Shown here: piece by piece, positions 1 to 11,504 of the stretch
Layout: the number at the start of each line of letters is the position of its first letter
Position numbering within the stretch: the first letter of the stretch is position 1
Assembly (NCBI RefSeq): GCF_009870125.1
Contig: NC_046683.1
Location: 44,469,869-44,533,868 of the forward strand
Source: Drosophila pseudoobscura
Taxonomy: Eukaryota; Arthropoda; Insecta; Diptera; Drosophilidae
Length of the DNA: 64,000 nt
Direction of reading: 5' to 3'
Notes under the pieces: model-generated
Databases searched by the model: none
The model's input: only the letters and a program-made list of their open reading frames with translations
What the model was told of the DNA's origin: nothing
Program-made: the position numbers and the translations under genes

Positions 1-95
1 ATTGCTATTCTATATCTAAAGTGTTGCATTATAAGTTTTAAAATTTACTAGTGATATTCAAAGCATCCTTCGACGGAAAATACAAAATTTATAAA

Positions 96-2466
96 ATGAA
101 AGGTAAAGGGGTTAAGACCTATATCTCAGCTATTTAATTTGGATTTCATACTGCAAACTAATATTGATAATTTTATATATTTTCTTCTCGTTTCAGTGTT
201 AGACTGTAAATTTTTTACGTTCATCGCTTACTTTTTAGTAGCTGTCTGCGATGGCACCCCGTCTTCATACCGAACTTCTGGTAGCGCGATGAACGACTGC
301 CGATCCCCTCTAGAAGTGGACTCTGCCTTTTGCGTGTCGTTGCCTGTCGGAAACTATAAGTATCCCTACGACTGCAGTGCCTATATTTCGTGTACCGAAT
401 CGTGTGCAGAATTGGAGAATTGCCCACCCGGAAAACTTTTTAATAATTTTCTTCGTATCTGCGATACACCGGAAGCCGTTGATTGCACGGCTTCGACTTA
501 CCCAGCGCCTCAAGTTGATCCTTGCGTTGGTCAACCAAACCATACTCTACTTCCGTCCGATAGTGCCTGCAACGAGTTCATCGTGTGTGTGGACGAGCAC
601 AGTGAAGTGGACCAGTGCCCCGGCCAGTTGCTGTTTAATCCAGACCTCCGCATCTGTGACTATCCAAATGAAGTCTGGTGCTACGGTGACCATTCAACCC
701 AGGTAGTGCCAGAAGCAACAATGACCACGCAGGGGCTTTTCAACGAGTGCGTCGGTCAGGCGCTGGGAACTTGCTTTCCGTACCTAAAAAACTGCCAGCA
801 GTATTACTATTGCTTTGGCAACAACTCATTCACAATCCTTCCCTGCCCCAATGACAATTGGTACAACCCGTATAGCGGGCATTGTGGTCCGGAAGTCTCA
901 TCAGAAGCATGCCGCGAAGTGACAACGTCTACAGGTCCCATCACCATTCCTCGGTCAACCGCAGACTATAAGGACTACCTATGTGCTGACCAGGTGCTGG
1001 GCGTCGCATTCCCATTGGAATCGGACTGCCAACAGTACGTTCTTTGCATGGGCAATGATCAATGGACGACCGCTAAGTGTCCAGTGAATGCTTGGTTCGA
1101 TCCGAAGACTGGCGATTGCGGACCAAATGTATCGCCCACAGCGTGCCGCGACACATTTACCACAAGCCCAACCGTCCAAACTACCCAAAACTTGGACGAT
1201 CTCTGCGCCGATCAGAATCTGGGCTTCTCCTACCCACTAGTAACGAACTGCCAACAGTATATCCTATGCATGGGAGATGGGAGCTACAGCATAGCCAATT
1301 GCATTTATAACGCGTGGTATGATCCTCAAACAGGCAATTGCGGCCCTGACGTTGCACCTACAGCCTGCACGGAAAACGGAATCGCTACTGGATCGACTGC
1401 CAGTCAATCGACCACTCCTTCCACCACATGGTCTACCAGTTTTACCACCATTCAAACTCCCGACACGACGACTAGTCTGCCAATTGATTCGGAAATCTGC
1501 TCAGGACAGAGCGAGGGTCATTACGCTTCCTATCCCGAAGATTGCAGAAAATACATAGTATGTGTGAGCCCGGTGCCTATTGCCTTTTACTGCATGGAAG
1601 GATACTACTTCAATGAGGCACTGCAGAAATGCGTTGATTTTCAGCTAAGTGACTGTCCAAAAGGAGAGACGACAACTTTATCGCCGAGCTATACCACACC
1701 AACCCCAAGTCCAACGGTCTGCCTCAACAGTGCCGGCAACACCGTGCCGTTTCCAGATAATTGCCAGTGGTTTCTTCGGTGCGTGGACGATGTCCTGTAT
1801 ATGATGGGTGTGTGTGGAAGTGGGGAGTTTTTCGACCCATTAACAGGGCAGTGTGGTTCCGATGTATCCCCCGAGGCCTGTCGATGGGACTACGACTCAA
1901 CCACTTCACGTCTAGGAACAACGGACGATCCAACGACTCTCAGTACACCAAGTACTCCAACTACAGAAGCTATAGATCCCTGCGAGGGCATGCCTGACGG
2001 TAAACTTGTTCCCTATCCCTCCGACTGCAGTAAGTTCATACAATGTGTCCGACCTTTACCCATCGTCTACGACTGTGCAGACGGCCAAGAGTTCAGTGCA
2101 TTCCTCGAACGATGCATGGCGCCGTGGGTTGCAAATTGTACGATCCCAGCTACAACAACACCGCTTCCTTTTTCCCCCACAACTGATGGGACTCCAGCTC
2201 CGGATAGCTTTTGCGCTTATCAAGCCGAAGGCTCACTAGTCCCTTATCCCGGTAATTGCAGCAAGTACATAGTTTGTCAAGACCCCATTCCTGTGGGCTA
2301 TGCGTGTGCAGATGGAGAAGAGTTCAGTCCAACCGATCTAGCCTGCATGGAACCCCGGCTGGCCTGTTGCAATCCCAATAATTTGGTTTTCTTGTCTAAT
2401 ATGAACAAAAACCCAAATACCTTGATCTGGGAGTCCCTTGAGGCGATCGCAATGTTCTTTTGGTAG
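96..2466 (+). CDS. secreted peritrophin-like protein with nine CBM_14 chitin-binding domains
   Basis: Two coding exons, 96-102 and 197-2466, encode 758 aa. The first exon is only ATGAAAG; the 94-bp intron has a GTAAAG donor and a TTTCAG acceptor. The joined start gives a signal peptide (MKVLDCKFFTFIAYFLVAVC) that the unspliced frame lacks, which is why I chose it. Nine six-cysteine peritrophin-A modules follow, with the family pattern C..DC..Y..C..C..G..F/W....C...C. They are separated by Thr/Ser/Pro linkers that are likely O-glycosylated. Modules 3-5 are close relatives sharing NCQQY and GPxV(S/A)xxAC ends, so they arose by internal duplication. CBM_14 proteins bind chitin in peritrophic matrix or cuticle. 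The C-terminus is odd: after the last module a Cys-Cys and about 30 unrelated residues precede the stop. A poly(A) signal AATAAA lies near 2510. Confidence 0.88.
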
Positions 2467-2584
2467 TATATTGATGAAATATTAAATGTGCATTAATTGA
2501 ATGTGCAAAATAAAACGGTTTTCCTTATCCCGTGAGGTTAACATCGGGTTTAAGTGGAGAATACCGCAAAGTAAACATCGTCTT

Positions 2585-3388
2585 TTAGTGGAGTAGCTGG
2601 CATCCACTGCTGGAGGCAGTGCAAGAGAGCACACCAGTGTTCCAGAACAAGTCAGCAGGGCAATTCAACATAGTGGCCGTTGGGCCACAGTGGATAAATT
2701 TGTGACAGTCTCCGGGAAACGGAATATATGAATTCGGGATGCTATTCTTGCACAGCGACTGAGCATCAAGCGGGGCATTGTTATTCGGGGCTGGTGTAGG
2801 CCAGATCATTGACGGAGGAGTGGCAGCAGGAGGCACTGTAGATGGGATCATGGGATAGTTGGGATCGGTGGGTGGCACGCTGTTCCATGGTGGCACAGAC
2901 TTGCAGCTGACGTACTGATAAGGCTCGCAGCGTTGATTTTGCGCGTTGAATAGATAGTTGTTGGCACAGCGAAGGGCCCGTTTTTCGTAGAAGCGACTAC
3001 AGTCCCCAGGATATGCGCTGTATTCAACAAAATCCTCTGTGTCTGTGCTACGGCACTCGGAGTACTCTCGGTTAACGCAACGGTAGTTTCGCTGGCTCCA
3101 GAATAAGTTGTCCGGACACTGCTGTACGTAGGGATTGCCTTGGAAGCAGGTAATGTACTTGCTGCAGTCATTGTGGAATGGCAGTAACACAACGCGGCCG
3201 GGATCATCGTAGGGTGGGCATTGTCCCATCCCAATAGACATGTCAGCATTGATGGCCTGCGCAGTACAAAGATTTTACATGGAATGCAGATGCTCATTGG
3301 GGCTACTTACCACGTCATTATATGCCTCACCTCCAACAGCGGCAAGCAATGCTGCCAAGACCACCCAAGCACAGACAGAACGACGCAT
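2585..3388 (-). CDS. secreted CBM_14 protein, 249 aa, with one truncated module
   Basis: Coding exons 3311-3388 and 2585-3256 (minus) join in phase 0 and encode 249 aa. Exon 1 carries a signal peptide beginning MRRSVCAWVVLAALLAAV. Exon 2 starts after a TGCGCAG acceptor. It holds a complete CBM_14 module (CPPYDD to YSEC), a shortened module with only four cysteines (YPGDCSRFYEKRALRC to YVSC), a Pro-rich linker (about residues 150-190), and a third module (LCKNS to SGC). The protein is likely a chitin-binding matrix component. It is convergent with the upstream nine-domain gene, whose stop is 118 bp away. The truncated module matches the first module of the neighbouring 4224-4604 gene. No ortholog is named. 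Confidence 0.85.
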
Positions 3389-3517
3389 CACTTTTATAAG
3401 ACAGGAAGGAAGATGTGTATTATTTGTAATGTGAATATTTTACAGACAGTCTTACTTTTGATTTCCTCCAGAGATGGCTCAATAATGGTATGATGACCAC
3501 CTTTAGGTTTGTACCGT

Positions 3518-3525
3518 CTTTTATA
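3518..3525 (-). promoter_or_regulatory. TATA box for the 2585-3388 gene
   Basis: TATAAAAG followed by ACGG on the minus strand, about 130 bp upstream of the start codon at 3388. It predicts transcription start near 3494. A second TATAAAAG lies immediately upstream of the ATG, too close to act for this start. Confidence 0.5.
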
Positions 3526-3782
3526 CAAAACTCCTGTCACCTCATCAAGGGCAAGTACTTCAATCGTATTGATTGCATTGCCTTCTTTATTGACGAGAGT
3601 TTGTATTATGGGAAAATTTCTAGAGAATCACTCTTGAAAATCAAACAGATAGCACTATGCAACCAATTTCAGACGGGACTTTCCTTAAGATGGACTTTAA
3701 TCTTAAAGTATTTCTTGACATTTTTGTATTCTCTTACCAAGAGAAGTAATCTGTTTAATGTTTAATATGTACGCAACAATCG

Positions 3783-3848
3783 ACTTAACCGGACAATTTT
3801 ATCATTCCAAGGCCCACTTAACCGGACAATTTTATCATTCCAAGGCCC
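3783..3848 (+). repeat. perfect two-copy 33-bp tandem repeat
   Basis: The units 3783-3815 and 3816-3848 are identical, beginning ACTTAACCGGACAATTTT and ending AAGGCCC. They lie between the divergent promoters of the two small CBM_14 genes, so they may be a recent local duplication of a regulatory segment or simple slippage. Confidence 0.9.
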
Positions 3849-3861
3849 ATGAACTCATGCA

Positions 3862-4010
3862 AGTGAAAGTGATTCGATCTGAGTTTTATATTAAGCTGAT
3901 CAAGAATATATATGTATACTTGATATAGTCGTAGCCAGTAGTCCCATTAGAATATGTACCTACTTTAAAGCTTTATGAGGTCGGAAATGTTCCCTCTTGC
4001 TAAAGCTAAT
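3862..4010 (-). mobile_element. decayed DINE-1 fragment
   Basis: Contains AAGCTGATCAAGAATATATATG and later ATGAGGTCGGAAATG, matching the same segments, in order, of the fuller copies at 20916-21365 and 31131-31945. The termini are missing. DINE-1 is a non-autonomous Helitron-related element common in Drosophila. Confidence 0.55.
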
Positions 4011-4097
4011 AATAAGATTTATTGTACATACAATGCTGAGAATTTATCACTGTGATATGTCAATATATATGATAGATTGTTGTCGCCTGTAAATCGA

Positions 4098-4105
4098 TAT
4101 AAATA
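4098..4105 (+). promoter_or_regulatory. TATA box for the 4224-4604 gene
   Basis: TATAAATA lies 126 bp upstream of the ATG at 4224. It predicts a start near 4128 and a 5' leader of about 95 nt without an intron. Confidence 0.65.
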
Positions 4106-4223
4106 CCAATGCATTCGACTAGCAGTTCATTTAGACGTTAAGCAGTGTATTGTCCACATCTCTTTGCGAAGTACATTCAGTCATCAGAAATTAAAAACCA
4201 GTTCTCTACACTTTTAACAAACC

Positions 4224-4604
4224 ATGTCAGTGGTTATACAATTTTTGCTTGTAGGAACTCTGATCTTGTTGAGTTCTATGTTGCTTCAAGCACAGGATAC
4301 GGTTAGAGAGCCCTATCCCAGCGACTGCAGTCAGTTTTACGAGACGGGCGTTTTAAGCTGTCCTGCGAACCTTCACTGGAACGCTCTGCTGCAGCGATGT
4401 GACACACAGTCACGCGCAGGTTGTTCTAAGAACACATCCGACAATCTATCAGTCGAATGTGAAATGAAACTTGGACAACTAATACCATATCCCGGCGACT
4501 GCACACGCTTCATACAGTGTGACTATCTCCCCTTTGTGAAGATCTGCCCACAATATCTGTTCTGGAATTCAAAGCTTCTCACCTGCGACAAAATTTGTGC
4601 TTAA
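4224..4604 (+). CDS. small secreted CBM_14 protein, 126 aa
   Basis: A single coding exon encodes 126 aa. It starts with a signal peptide (MSVVIQFLLVGTLILLSSML, cleavage probably near LQAQ). Two modules follow. The first (residues about 30-67) is a shortened CBM_14 with four cysteines; it lacks the first Cys and the central aromatic-Cys pair (YPSDCSQFYETGVLSC). The second (about 78-126) is complete, with the DCTRFIQC and CPQYLFWN signatures. The protein is likely a chitin binder of peritrophic membrane or cuticle, and the small size suggests it decorates rather than cross-links chitin. A TATA box sits at 4098. The shortened module pairs it with the divergent gene at 2585-3388, pointing to duplication between neighbours. 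Confidence 0.85.
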   Translation: MSVVIQFLLVGTLILLSSMLLQAQDTVREPYPSDCSQFYETGVLSCPANLHWNALLQRCDTQSRAGCSKNTSDNLSVECEMKLGQLIPYPGDCTRFIQCDYLPFVKICPQYLFWNSKLLTCDKICA

Positions 4605-4978
4605 TTTTTGTCGAAATAGTACATTGATCTTCAATAACCAAAGTCAAATTCAAGCCCAGTACTATGTTTTTTAAGTAAATTTGTAAAGAATATTTCCACA
4701 AGTTCGCGGCTCTCAAACAATGGGATAATTTCTGTTTTCTTATGACTTTTATTAAATATTAATTACAATTGCAAAGCCTATGAAATATTTAAGAAATGGC
4801 AGTAAGATGCTAAAATTATTTGCAAAAAAACACTTAAATGCTTAAGAACTTGCTGCATAAAAATACAAATATGGGGGGGGTGTTTTTGGTGACAGTTAGA
4901 TGGACTGTTCTAAAATTGAGCCCCTTGGGAACTGATCTACTATAATGTGGGGTGGGTGGGCGTGGGCTTGCATCCCCT
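4605..4978. other. intergenic, AT-rich
   Basis: Convergent 3' region between the small CBM_14 gene and the large repeat-protein gene. It holds A/T-rich sequence with a short G run near 4873. I see no gene in it. Confidence 0.6.
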
Positions 4979-7900
4979 TTAGCACTTGCCATTGGCTGGG
5001 GCTTTTGGGCGACAGATCTTGCTGCGTCCATTCGCTCCGTAGACAATGTTACAGGAGAAGGTGAAGTATCCGCAGGTCGAGGACTTGGTGTAGTACGTGG
5101 ACTGGAAGTTCTTGTTATCCTGCGGTGGGTTCTTGCTATTGTCCATGCTTCCAGTCACCGACTTGGTGACTGTTACATAGCTGTCTGGTGCGCGAGGCGC
5201 TTTGCTACCGCGAGTGGGTGTACTCGGGGCATCGGAGTCAGTGTCGGCACTGATTTCGACCTTCTTGTCGGTATTATGAAGCTCAAGCGACTTTGTGTGA
5301 AACTTCTTTTGCACGTTCACCGTGCCGCGGAACCCACTGGGCACGGACTCTGTGGTTGATCGCTCCGAGTAGCTATTAATGAGTCCGTTCTGTTTCTGCA
5401 CCAGCTGGTACTTTTCCGCTGGCAATGGGGCCACTACTGCCTGCTGCTTCTGCGTGGGGGACGACTGGGTATAGGTCTGTGGATGAGGTGTGGACTCCGA
5501 ATCCTTAATCTTGTTCGGTGGCTTTGGACCCTCCTCTAGCTTGACAGGTTTCTCGTTGTAGTACTCATCCTCGTCGTATTCATCCCCCTCGTCCTCTTCC
5601 TCGTCGTCGTATTGAACTGGTTCCGATTGATCTGGCTTCTTATCGACCTTCTCAGGCTCTTCCTTGCTTGTCTTTGTAGACTTCAGCTGCAGCTCGGGTA
5701 TTGAATCAGATTCAGACGTGAGTGCCGGGCCACTAAAGACGGCATCAGCCCGATCGGTTACACTAAAAATGAAATACATATTTGTTAAATGGGGCGAAAA
5801 TTCCATTCTAGGAGTACCTACGCATTTCCACTGTTGCCAAACTGGCTGATTGTATTGAAGAGCTCTCGATTTTGCTCCCGATAGGTGTCCACCTGCTCCT
5901 TAGTTCCTGATGCGGACTGTGCAGCGCCGTGATATGATACCCCAAAGCTGAAAATAGAAGTCGCTTAGAGTTCTGGTATACCGTCCTGCCGCACTCTGTG
6001 ATTACCTGGAAGTTCCTTGGATCTGAGACTGGCTCTGGCCAGAATGGCTGCCCGATTGTGCGGAAGCCTGTCCGCCACCTGGTGCCACTACCGAACTGGT
6101 ATCCTGACCTGGACGGAAGCCGATTTGAGCTTGGGAAGAGGTTTGGCCCGGTCCGCTGGACTGGGCATCGGCCAAGCCGCCCTTATCGTTGGCCTGCACC
6201 TCACTCTGGCTCTGGTGAATCAGACCCCCACTCTGTGATGAAGCCTTGGTGCCTCCATCCTTCGAGTTAACCTGCACTTGGGCCTGGGACTGGGCCGGTC
6301 CTCCAGAGCCTTGGGACTGGCTCATAGCGCCATCAGCATTGCCAGTAACCTGGGCGCTGGCAGCCCGATCTGCGTCGGAAGTCATTGCACTAGCGCTGAA
6401 AGAACCGCCCGTACTGTATGTGCCGGATACTTGGGTCTTAGCAGTTCCGCCATTCTTTTTGCCCTCGGCACTGGCAGATGCCTGGCCGTTCCCAATAGTG
6501 GATGCCGCTTGAGAAAATGTGTCATCAGCTCCGCCGGCAACTGTACTTGGCGCGCCTATAATTTTCAAGTCATTCATTTTCTATCGGTGTACAGAGGATT
6601 CAACACTTACCAACACCAGCAGCTCCAGGAGTGACACCAGCTCCAGCTGTATACCGTCCCGGAGCACCTATTTGGCCATCTGAAGTACCACCGGTTCCCG
6701 GGTGCCTTCCATCAAACTGCGATCCTCCTGCTCCGGGCTGTTGACCTATAAATCCGGGCTGTCCGCCAACGATACCTGTCTGTCCACCAACTCCTGGTTG
6801 GGTTCCGTATCCGGGTTGACCTCCAACTCCAGGTTGACCTCCATATCCGGGCTGTCCGGCACCGACACCTGTCTGTCCACCAACGCCTGGTTGTGTTCCG
6901 TACCCGGGTTGACCTCCAACTCCAGATTGACCTCCATATCCGGGCTGTCCGGCACCGATACCTGTCTGTCCACTAGCTCCTGGTTGGGTTCCGTAGCTGG
7001 GTTGACCTCCAACTCCAGGTTGACCTCCATATCCGGGCTGTCCGCCACCGACACCTGTCTGTCCACCAACGCCTGGTTGTGTTCCGTATCCGCGTTGACC
7101 TCCAACTCCAGATTGACCACCATATCCGGGCTGTCCGCCACCGACACCTGTCTGTCCACTAACTCCTGGTTGTGTTCCGTATCCGGGTTGACCTCTAAAT
7201 CCGGGGTGTCCTCCATCGATACCAGTCTGCCCCCCAACTACGGGTTGTGCTCCGTATCCTGGCTGTCTCCCACCGATAGCAGGCTGTCCACTGACTCCTG
7301 CTTGGGTTCCGTAACTGGGTTGACCTCCAACTCCAGGTTGAGCCCCGAATCCGGGCAGTCCGCCACCGATACCAGTCTGTCCACCAACTCCTGGTTGTGT
7401 TCCGTATCCGGATTGACCTCCAGCTCCAGGTTGCCCTCCAAATCCAGGCTGTCCACCAAATCCTGGTTGGGCTTCGTATCCGGGTTGACCTAAGGCCCCA
7501 GATTGACCTCCATATCCTGGTTGCCCACCACTGATACCAGTCTGTACACCAACTCCTTGTTGTGTTCCATATCCGGGTTGACCTCCAGCTCCACGTTGAC
7601 CTCCAAGTCCAGGCTGTCCACCAAATCCTGGTTGGGTTCCGTAACGGGGTTGACCTCCAGCCCCAGATTGACCTCCATATCCGGGTTGTCCACCACCGAT
7701 ACCCGTCGGTCCACCAACTCCTGCTTGGGTTCCGTAGCTGGGTTGAGCTCCAACTCCAGGTTGACCTCCAAACCCGAGCTGTCCACCACCGATACCTGTC
7801 GGTCCACTAACTCCTGGTTGCGTTCCGTATCCAGATTTACCTCCAGTTCCAGGTTGACCTCCAAATCCAGGCTGTCCGCCAAATCCTGGTTGTGTTCCGT

Positions 7901-10900
7901 ATCCGGGTTGTCTTCCAACCCCAGATTGACCTCCATATCCGGGCTGTCCGCCACCGATGCCTATCTGTCCACCAACTCCTGGTTGTGTTTCGTATCCAGG
8001 TGGACCTCCAACCCCAGACTGACCTCCATATCCGGGCTGTCCGCCACCGATACCTGTCTGTCCACCAACTCCCGGTTGTGTTCCGTATCCAGGTTGACCT
8101 ACAACCCCAGATTGACCTCCATATCCGGGCTGTCCGCCACCGATACCTGTCTGTGCACCAACTCCTGGTTGTGTTCCGTATCCGGGTTGACCTCCAACCC
8201 CAGATTGACCTCCATATCCGGGCTGTCCGCCACCGATACCTGTCTGTCCACTAGCTCCTGGTTGGGTTCCGTATCCGGGTTGACTTCCAACTCCAGGTTG
8301 ACCTCCAAAACTGAGCTGTCCACCACCGATACCTGTCGGTCCACTAACTCCTGGTTGTGTTCCGTATCCAGATTTACCTCCAACCCCAGATTGACCTCCA
8401 AATCCAGGCTGTTCGCCAACTCCTGGTTGTGTTCCGTATCCGGGTTCACCTCCAACCCCAGATTGACCTCCATATCCGGGCTGTCCGCCACCGATACCTG
8501 TCTGTCCACGAACTCCTGGTTGTGTTCCGTATCCGGGTTGACCTCCAACCCCAGATTGACTTCCATATCCGGGCTGTCCGCCACCGATACCTGTCGGTCC
8601 ACTAACTCCTGGTTGTGTTCCGAATCCAGGTTGACCTCCAGTTCCAGGTTGACCTCCAAATCCAGGCTGTCCACCAACTCCTGGTTGTGTTCCGTATCCG
8701 GGTTGACCTCCAACCCCAGATTGACCCCCATATCCGGGCTGTCCGCCACCGATACCTGTCTGTCCACCAACTCCTGGTTGTGTTCCGAATCCAGGTTGAC
8801 CTCCAACCCCAGATTGACCTCCATATCCGGGCTGTCCGCCACCGATACCTGTCTGTCCACCAACTCCCGGTTGTGTTCCGTATCCAGGTTGACCGACAAC
8901 CGCAGATTGACCTCCATATCCGGGCTGTCCGCCACCGATACCTGTCGGTCCACTAACTCCTGGTTGTGTTCCGTATCCAGATTTACCTCCAGTTCCAGGT
9001 TGACCTCCAAATCCAGGCTGTCCGCCAACTCCTGGTTGTGTTCCGTATCCGGGTTGACCTCCAACCCCAGATTGACCTCCATATCCGGGCTGTCCGCCAC
9101 CGATACCTGTCTGTCCACCAACTCCTGGTTGTGTTCCGTATCCGGGTTGACCTCCAACCCCAGATTGACCTCCATATCCGGGCTGTCCGCCACCGATACC
9201 TGTCTGTCCACCAACTCCCGGTTGTGTTCCGTATCCAGGTTGACCTACAACCCCAGATTGACCTCCATATCCGGGCTGTCCGCCACCGATACCTGTCGGT
9301 CCACTAACTCCTGGTTGTGTTCCGTATACAGATTTACCTCCAGTTCCAGGTTGACCTCCAAATCCGGGCTGTCCGCCAACTCCTGATTGTGTTCCGTACC
9401 CGGGTTGACCTCCAACCCCAGATTGACCTCCATATCCGGGCTGTCCGCCACCGATACCTGTCTGTCCACCAACTCCTGGTTGTGTTCCATATCCAGGTTG
9501 ACCTCCAACTCCAGATTGACCTCCATATCCGGGCTGTCCGCCACCGATACCTGTCTGTCCACCAACTCCTGGTTGTGTTCCGTATCCAGGTTGACTTCCA
9601 ACCCCAGATTGACCTCCATATCCGGGCTGTCCGCCACCGATACCTGTCTGTCCACCAACTCCTGGTTGTGTTCCGTATCCAGGTTGACCTCCAACCCCAG
9701 ATTGACCTCCATATCCGGGCTGTCCGCCACCGATACCTGTCTGTCCACCAACTCCTGGTTGTGTTCCGTATCCGGGCTGACCTCCGACTACAGGTTGAGC
9801 CCCAAATCCGGGCTGTCCGCTACCGATACCTGGCTGTCCAACAACTCCTGCTTGTGTTCCGTATCCGGGTTGACCTCCAACTACAGGTTGAGCCCCAAAT
9901 CCGGGCTGTCCGCTGCCGATACCTGTCTGTTCACCAACTCCTGGTTGTGTTCCGTATATGGTTTGACCTCCAGACTGATCCTCAGCTCCAGGCTGAGTTA
10001 CGTACCCGGGCTGTCCAGCAGCACCCGTTTGTCGTCCGTCGATTCCTGGCCCACTAATTATTTCTCCCCCGCCAGGATGTTTTCCATCAAGTCCTTGGTG
10101 ACCAGCTCCAAGTCCGGGCTGTCCAGCTTGTCCCCCAGTGACTCCTGGAAATCCTCCAATACCAGGCTGCCCACCAACTGGACTTCCGGAACCGGGCTGA
10201 CTCCGAAATCCAGGCTGTCCACCAAAGCCGCTAACAGCATCTAAATAAGTAATTCCTTCAGATACCACCAAAGAAAATATATGTCACGGATAAACTAACC
10301 TGCACTTGGTAGACTAATAATAGCATCGGGTCTTCCTATAAGACCTCCACTGCCATCGAGTGAGCTTCCAGTTTGATAGCCGGAACAGCCGCTGCAATCT
10401 CCCGAGGAGAACTGACTCTGGGCCTGCCCCATTCCGTGGCTGCCAGCTAAAGAATTATCAGACATTCATTACACCCGTTCAAGCTATACGGACTCTGCCA
10501 GTATCACTTACAAACTGTCGAGCGTGAGCCGCTTTCGTTAGCCTCTGCCTCGGCCTTGCCATCCTCTTCGGGCTTGCCAAAGTTCAAGTACTGCGACTGC
10601 GTCTGTCCTCTTGCACTAATAGGTTTTAATGATTCATTTTGATTATATAAGTCTGATCAATTTTTATCCTACTTACTAGCCTCTTCCGCTTCTCTTTGAT
10701 CGCTCCAAATCAGACAGACCAGAGAGTTCATCTTCGTTCTGCGACGATTGATCCTGCAAGTGTTGAACAAAGTTAAGGTCAATGCTAATGTCAGCTTTAT
10801 CACGAGCCATTTAAGCGAGTACTGGGTCCGTGCCTAATTCGATTCTGTGTCTGGAACTGACCTTGGTCAAATTGGGTGTTATCGCACACTATTGGGACGA

Positions 10901-11066
10901 GTTCATTTACATTGAACCACAAGTAGTTCCACACAGCCAAACACACAGCTACGAGTACCAGCTCTTGGGTTTCATTAACAATTTTGACACTTACGATAGC
11001 TGCTCCATTGGCGCACGCTATGAGCACCACAATGCCTAGTAGCAGGCCCCAGCGAAAGGGCAGCAT
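4979..11066 (-). CDS. large secreted Gly/Gln/Pro repeat protein, 1829 aa, 8 coding exons
   Basis: Exons (minus): 10995-11066, 10677-10753, 10512-10615, 10300-10446, 6611-10240, 6006-6555, 5822-5947, 4979-5762. All splice phases agree and total 5490 nt. Exon 1 is a signal peptide (MLPFRWGLLLGIVVLIACANG). Exon 2 is acidic and ends in a basic RSKRSGRG stretch. Exon 5 (1210 codons) is almost entirely a repeat of about 31 residues built from GGQPGYGTQPGVGGQTGI, GGGQPGYGGQSGV and variants. Exon 6 is rich in Ser, Gln, Ala and Gly (SQSQ, AQSQAQ). Exon 8 has an Asp/Glu/Tyr-rich stretch, then a Cys-containing tail (STCGYFTFSCNIVYG, ending NGKC). Composition and signal peptide suggest a silk-, cuticle- or eggshell-like structural protein; this is inference. 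I do not recognise the ortholog. An upstream non-coding exon is likely, because a TTACAG acceptor lies at about 11131. Confidence 0.8.
6730..10200 (-). repeat. coding tandem repeat, about 93 bp per unit (31 aa)
   Basis: The array is read GQPGYGTQPGVGG / QTGIGGGQPGYGGQSGV in the coding frame. There are roughly thirty imperfect units, some of them in larger blocks that insert a GGQPGFGGQPGTGGKSGYG variant at intervals. No stop occurs in the sense frame. Because the unit is a multiple of three, some antisense frames also stay open for hundreds of codons; those are shadows. Confidence 0.9.
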
Positions 11067-11504
11067 TTCAATAAATCTAATTCCGAATCCAATTGAAGCG
11101 TGTCGACGTCGACTCAACACAACCAGCAAACTGTAAGATGAAATTTAATTGTATTATCAACACATTTGATTGGACAACACACATGCTCGTTAATATTAGT
11201 TTATATTCCCTCCCATCTGAGGGGTTATCTCTTCTCTTCCGAATGGGGACACACGATTCTATTTGATGCCAAAAAAGTATTATACAAAAAAAAAACAATT
11301 GATCTTGGGCTCAATTTCCGTTTTAGGCATGATGTAATCGCACAAGCTAATAAATTTGAATCTCATTTTGATGAAAAAGCGTGTACTAGTACAGAAGACG
11401 TATAAGATTGGAATTATATTTATCTGACAATGATGGTTTTGAGCAATTTTACGATAAAGATAGCAACCATCTCAAGAATTTTTAAGTCATGGTCTGGAAG
11501 ATCC

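Noticed and set aside
7503-10244. Long plus-strand open frames (for example 627 and 285 codons, Ser/Thr/Leu-rich) opposite the Gly/Gln/Pro repeat
   Set aside because: They are antisense readings of a repeat whose unit is a multiple of three, so stops are absent by periodicity. They lack signal peptides and family resemblance, and the minus-strand gene has consistent splice sites.
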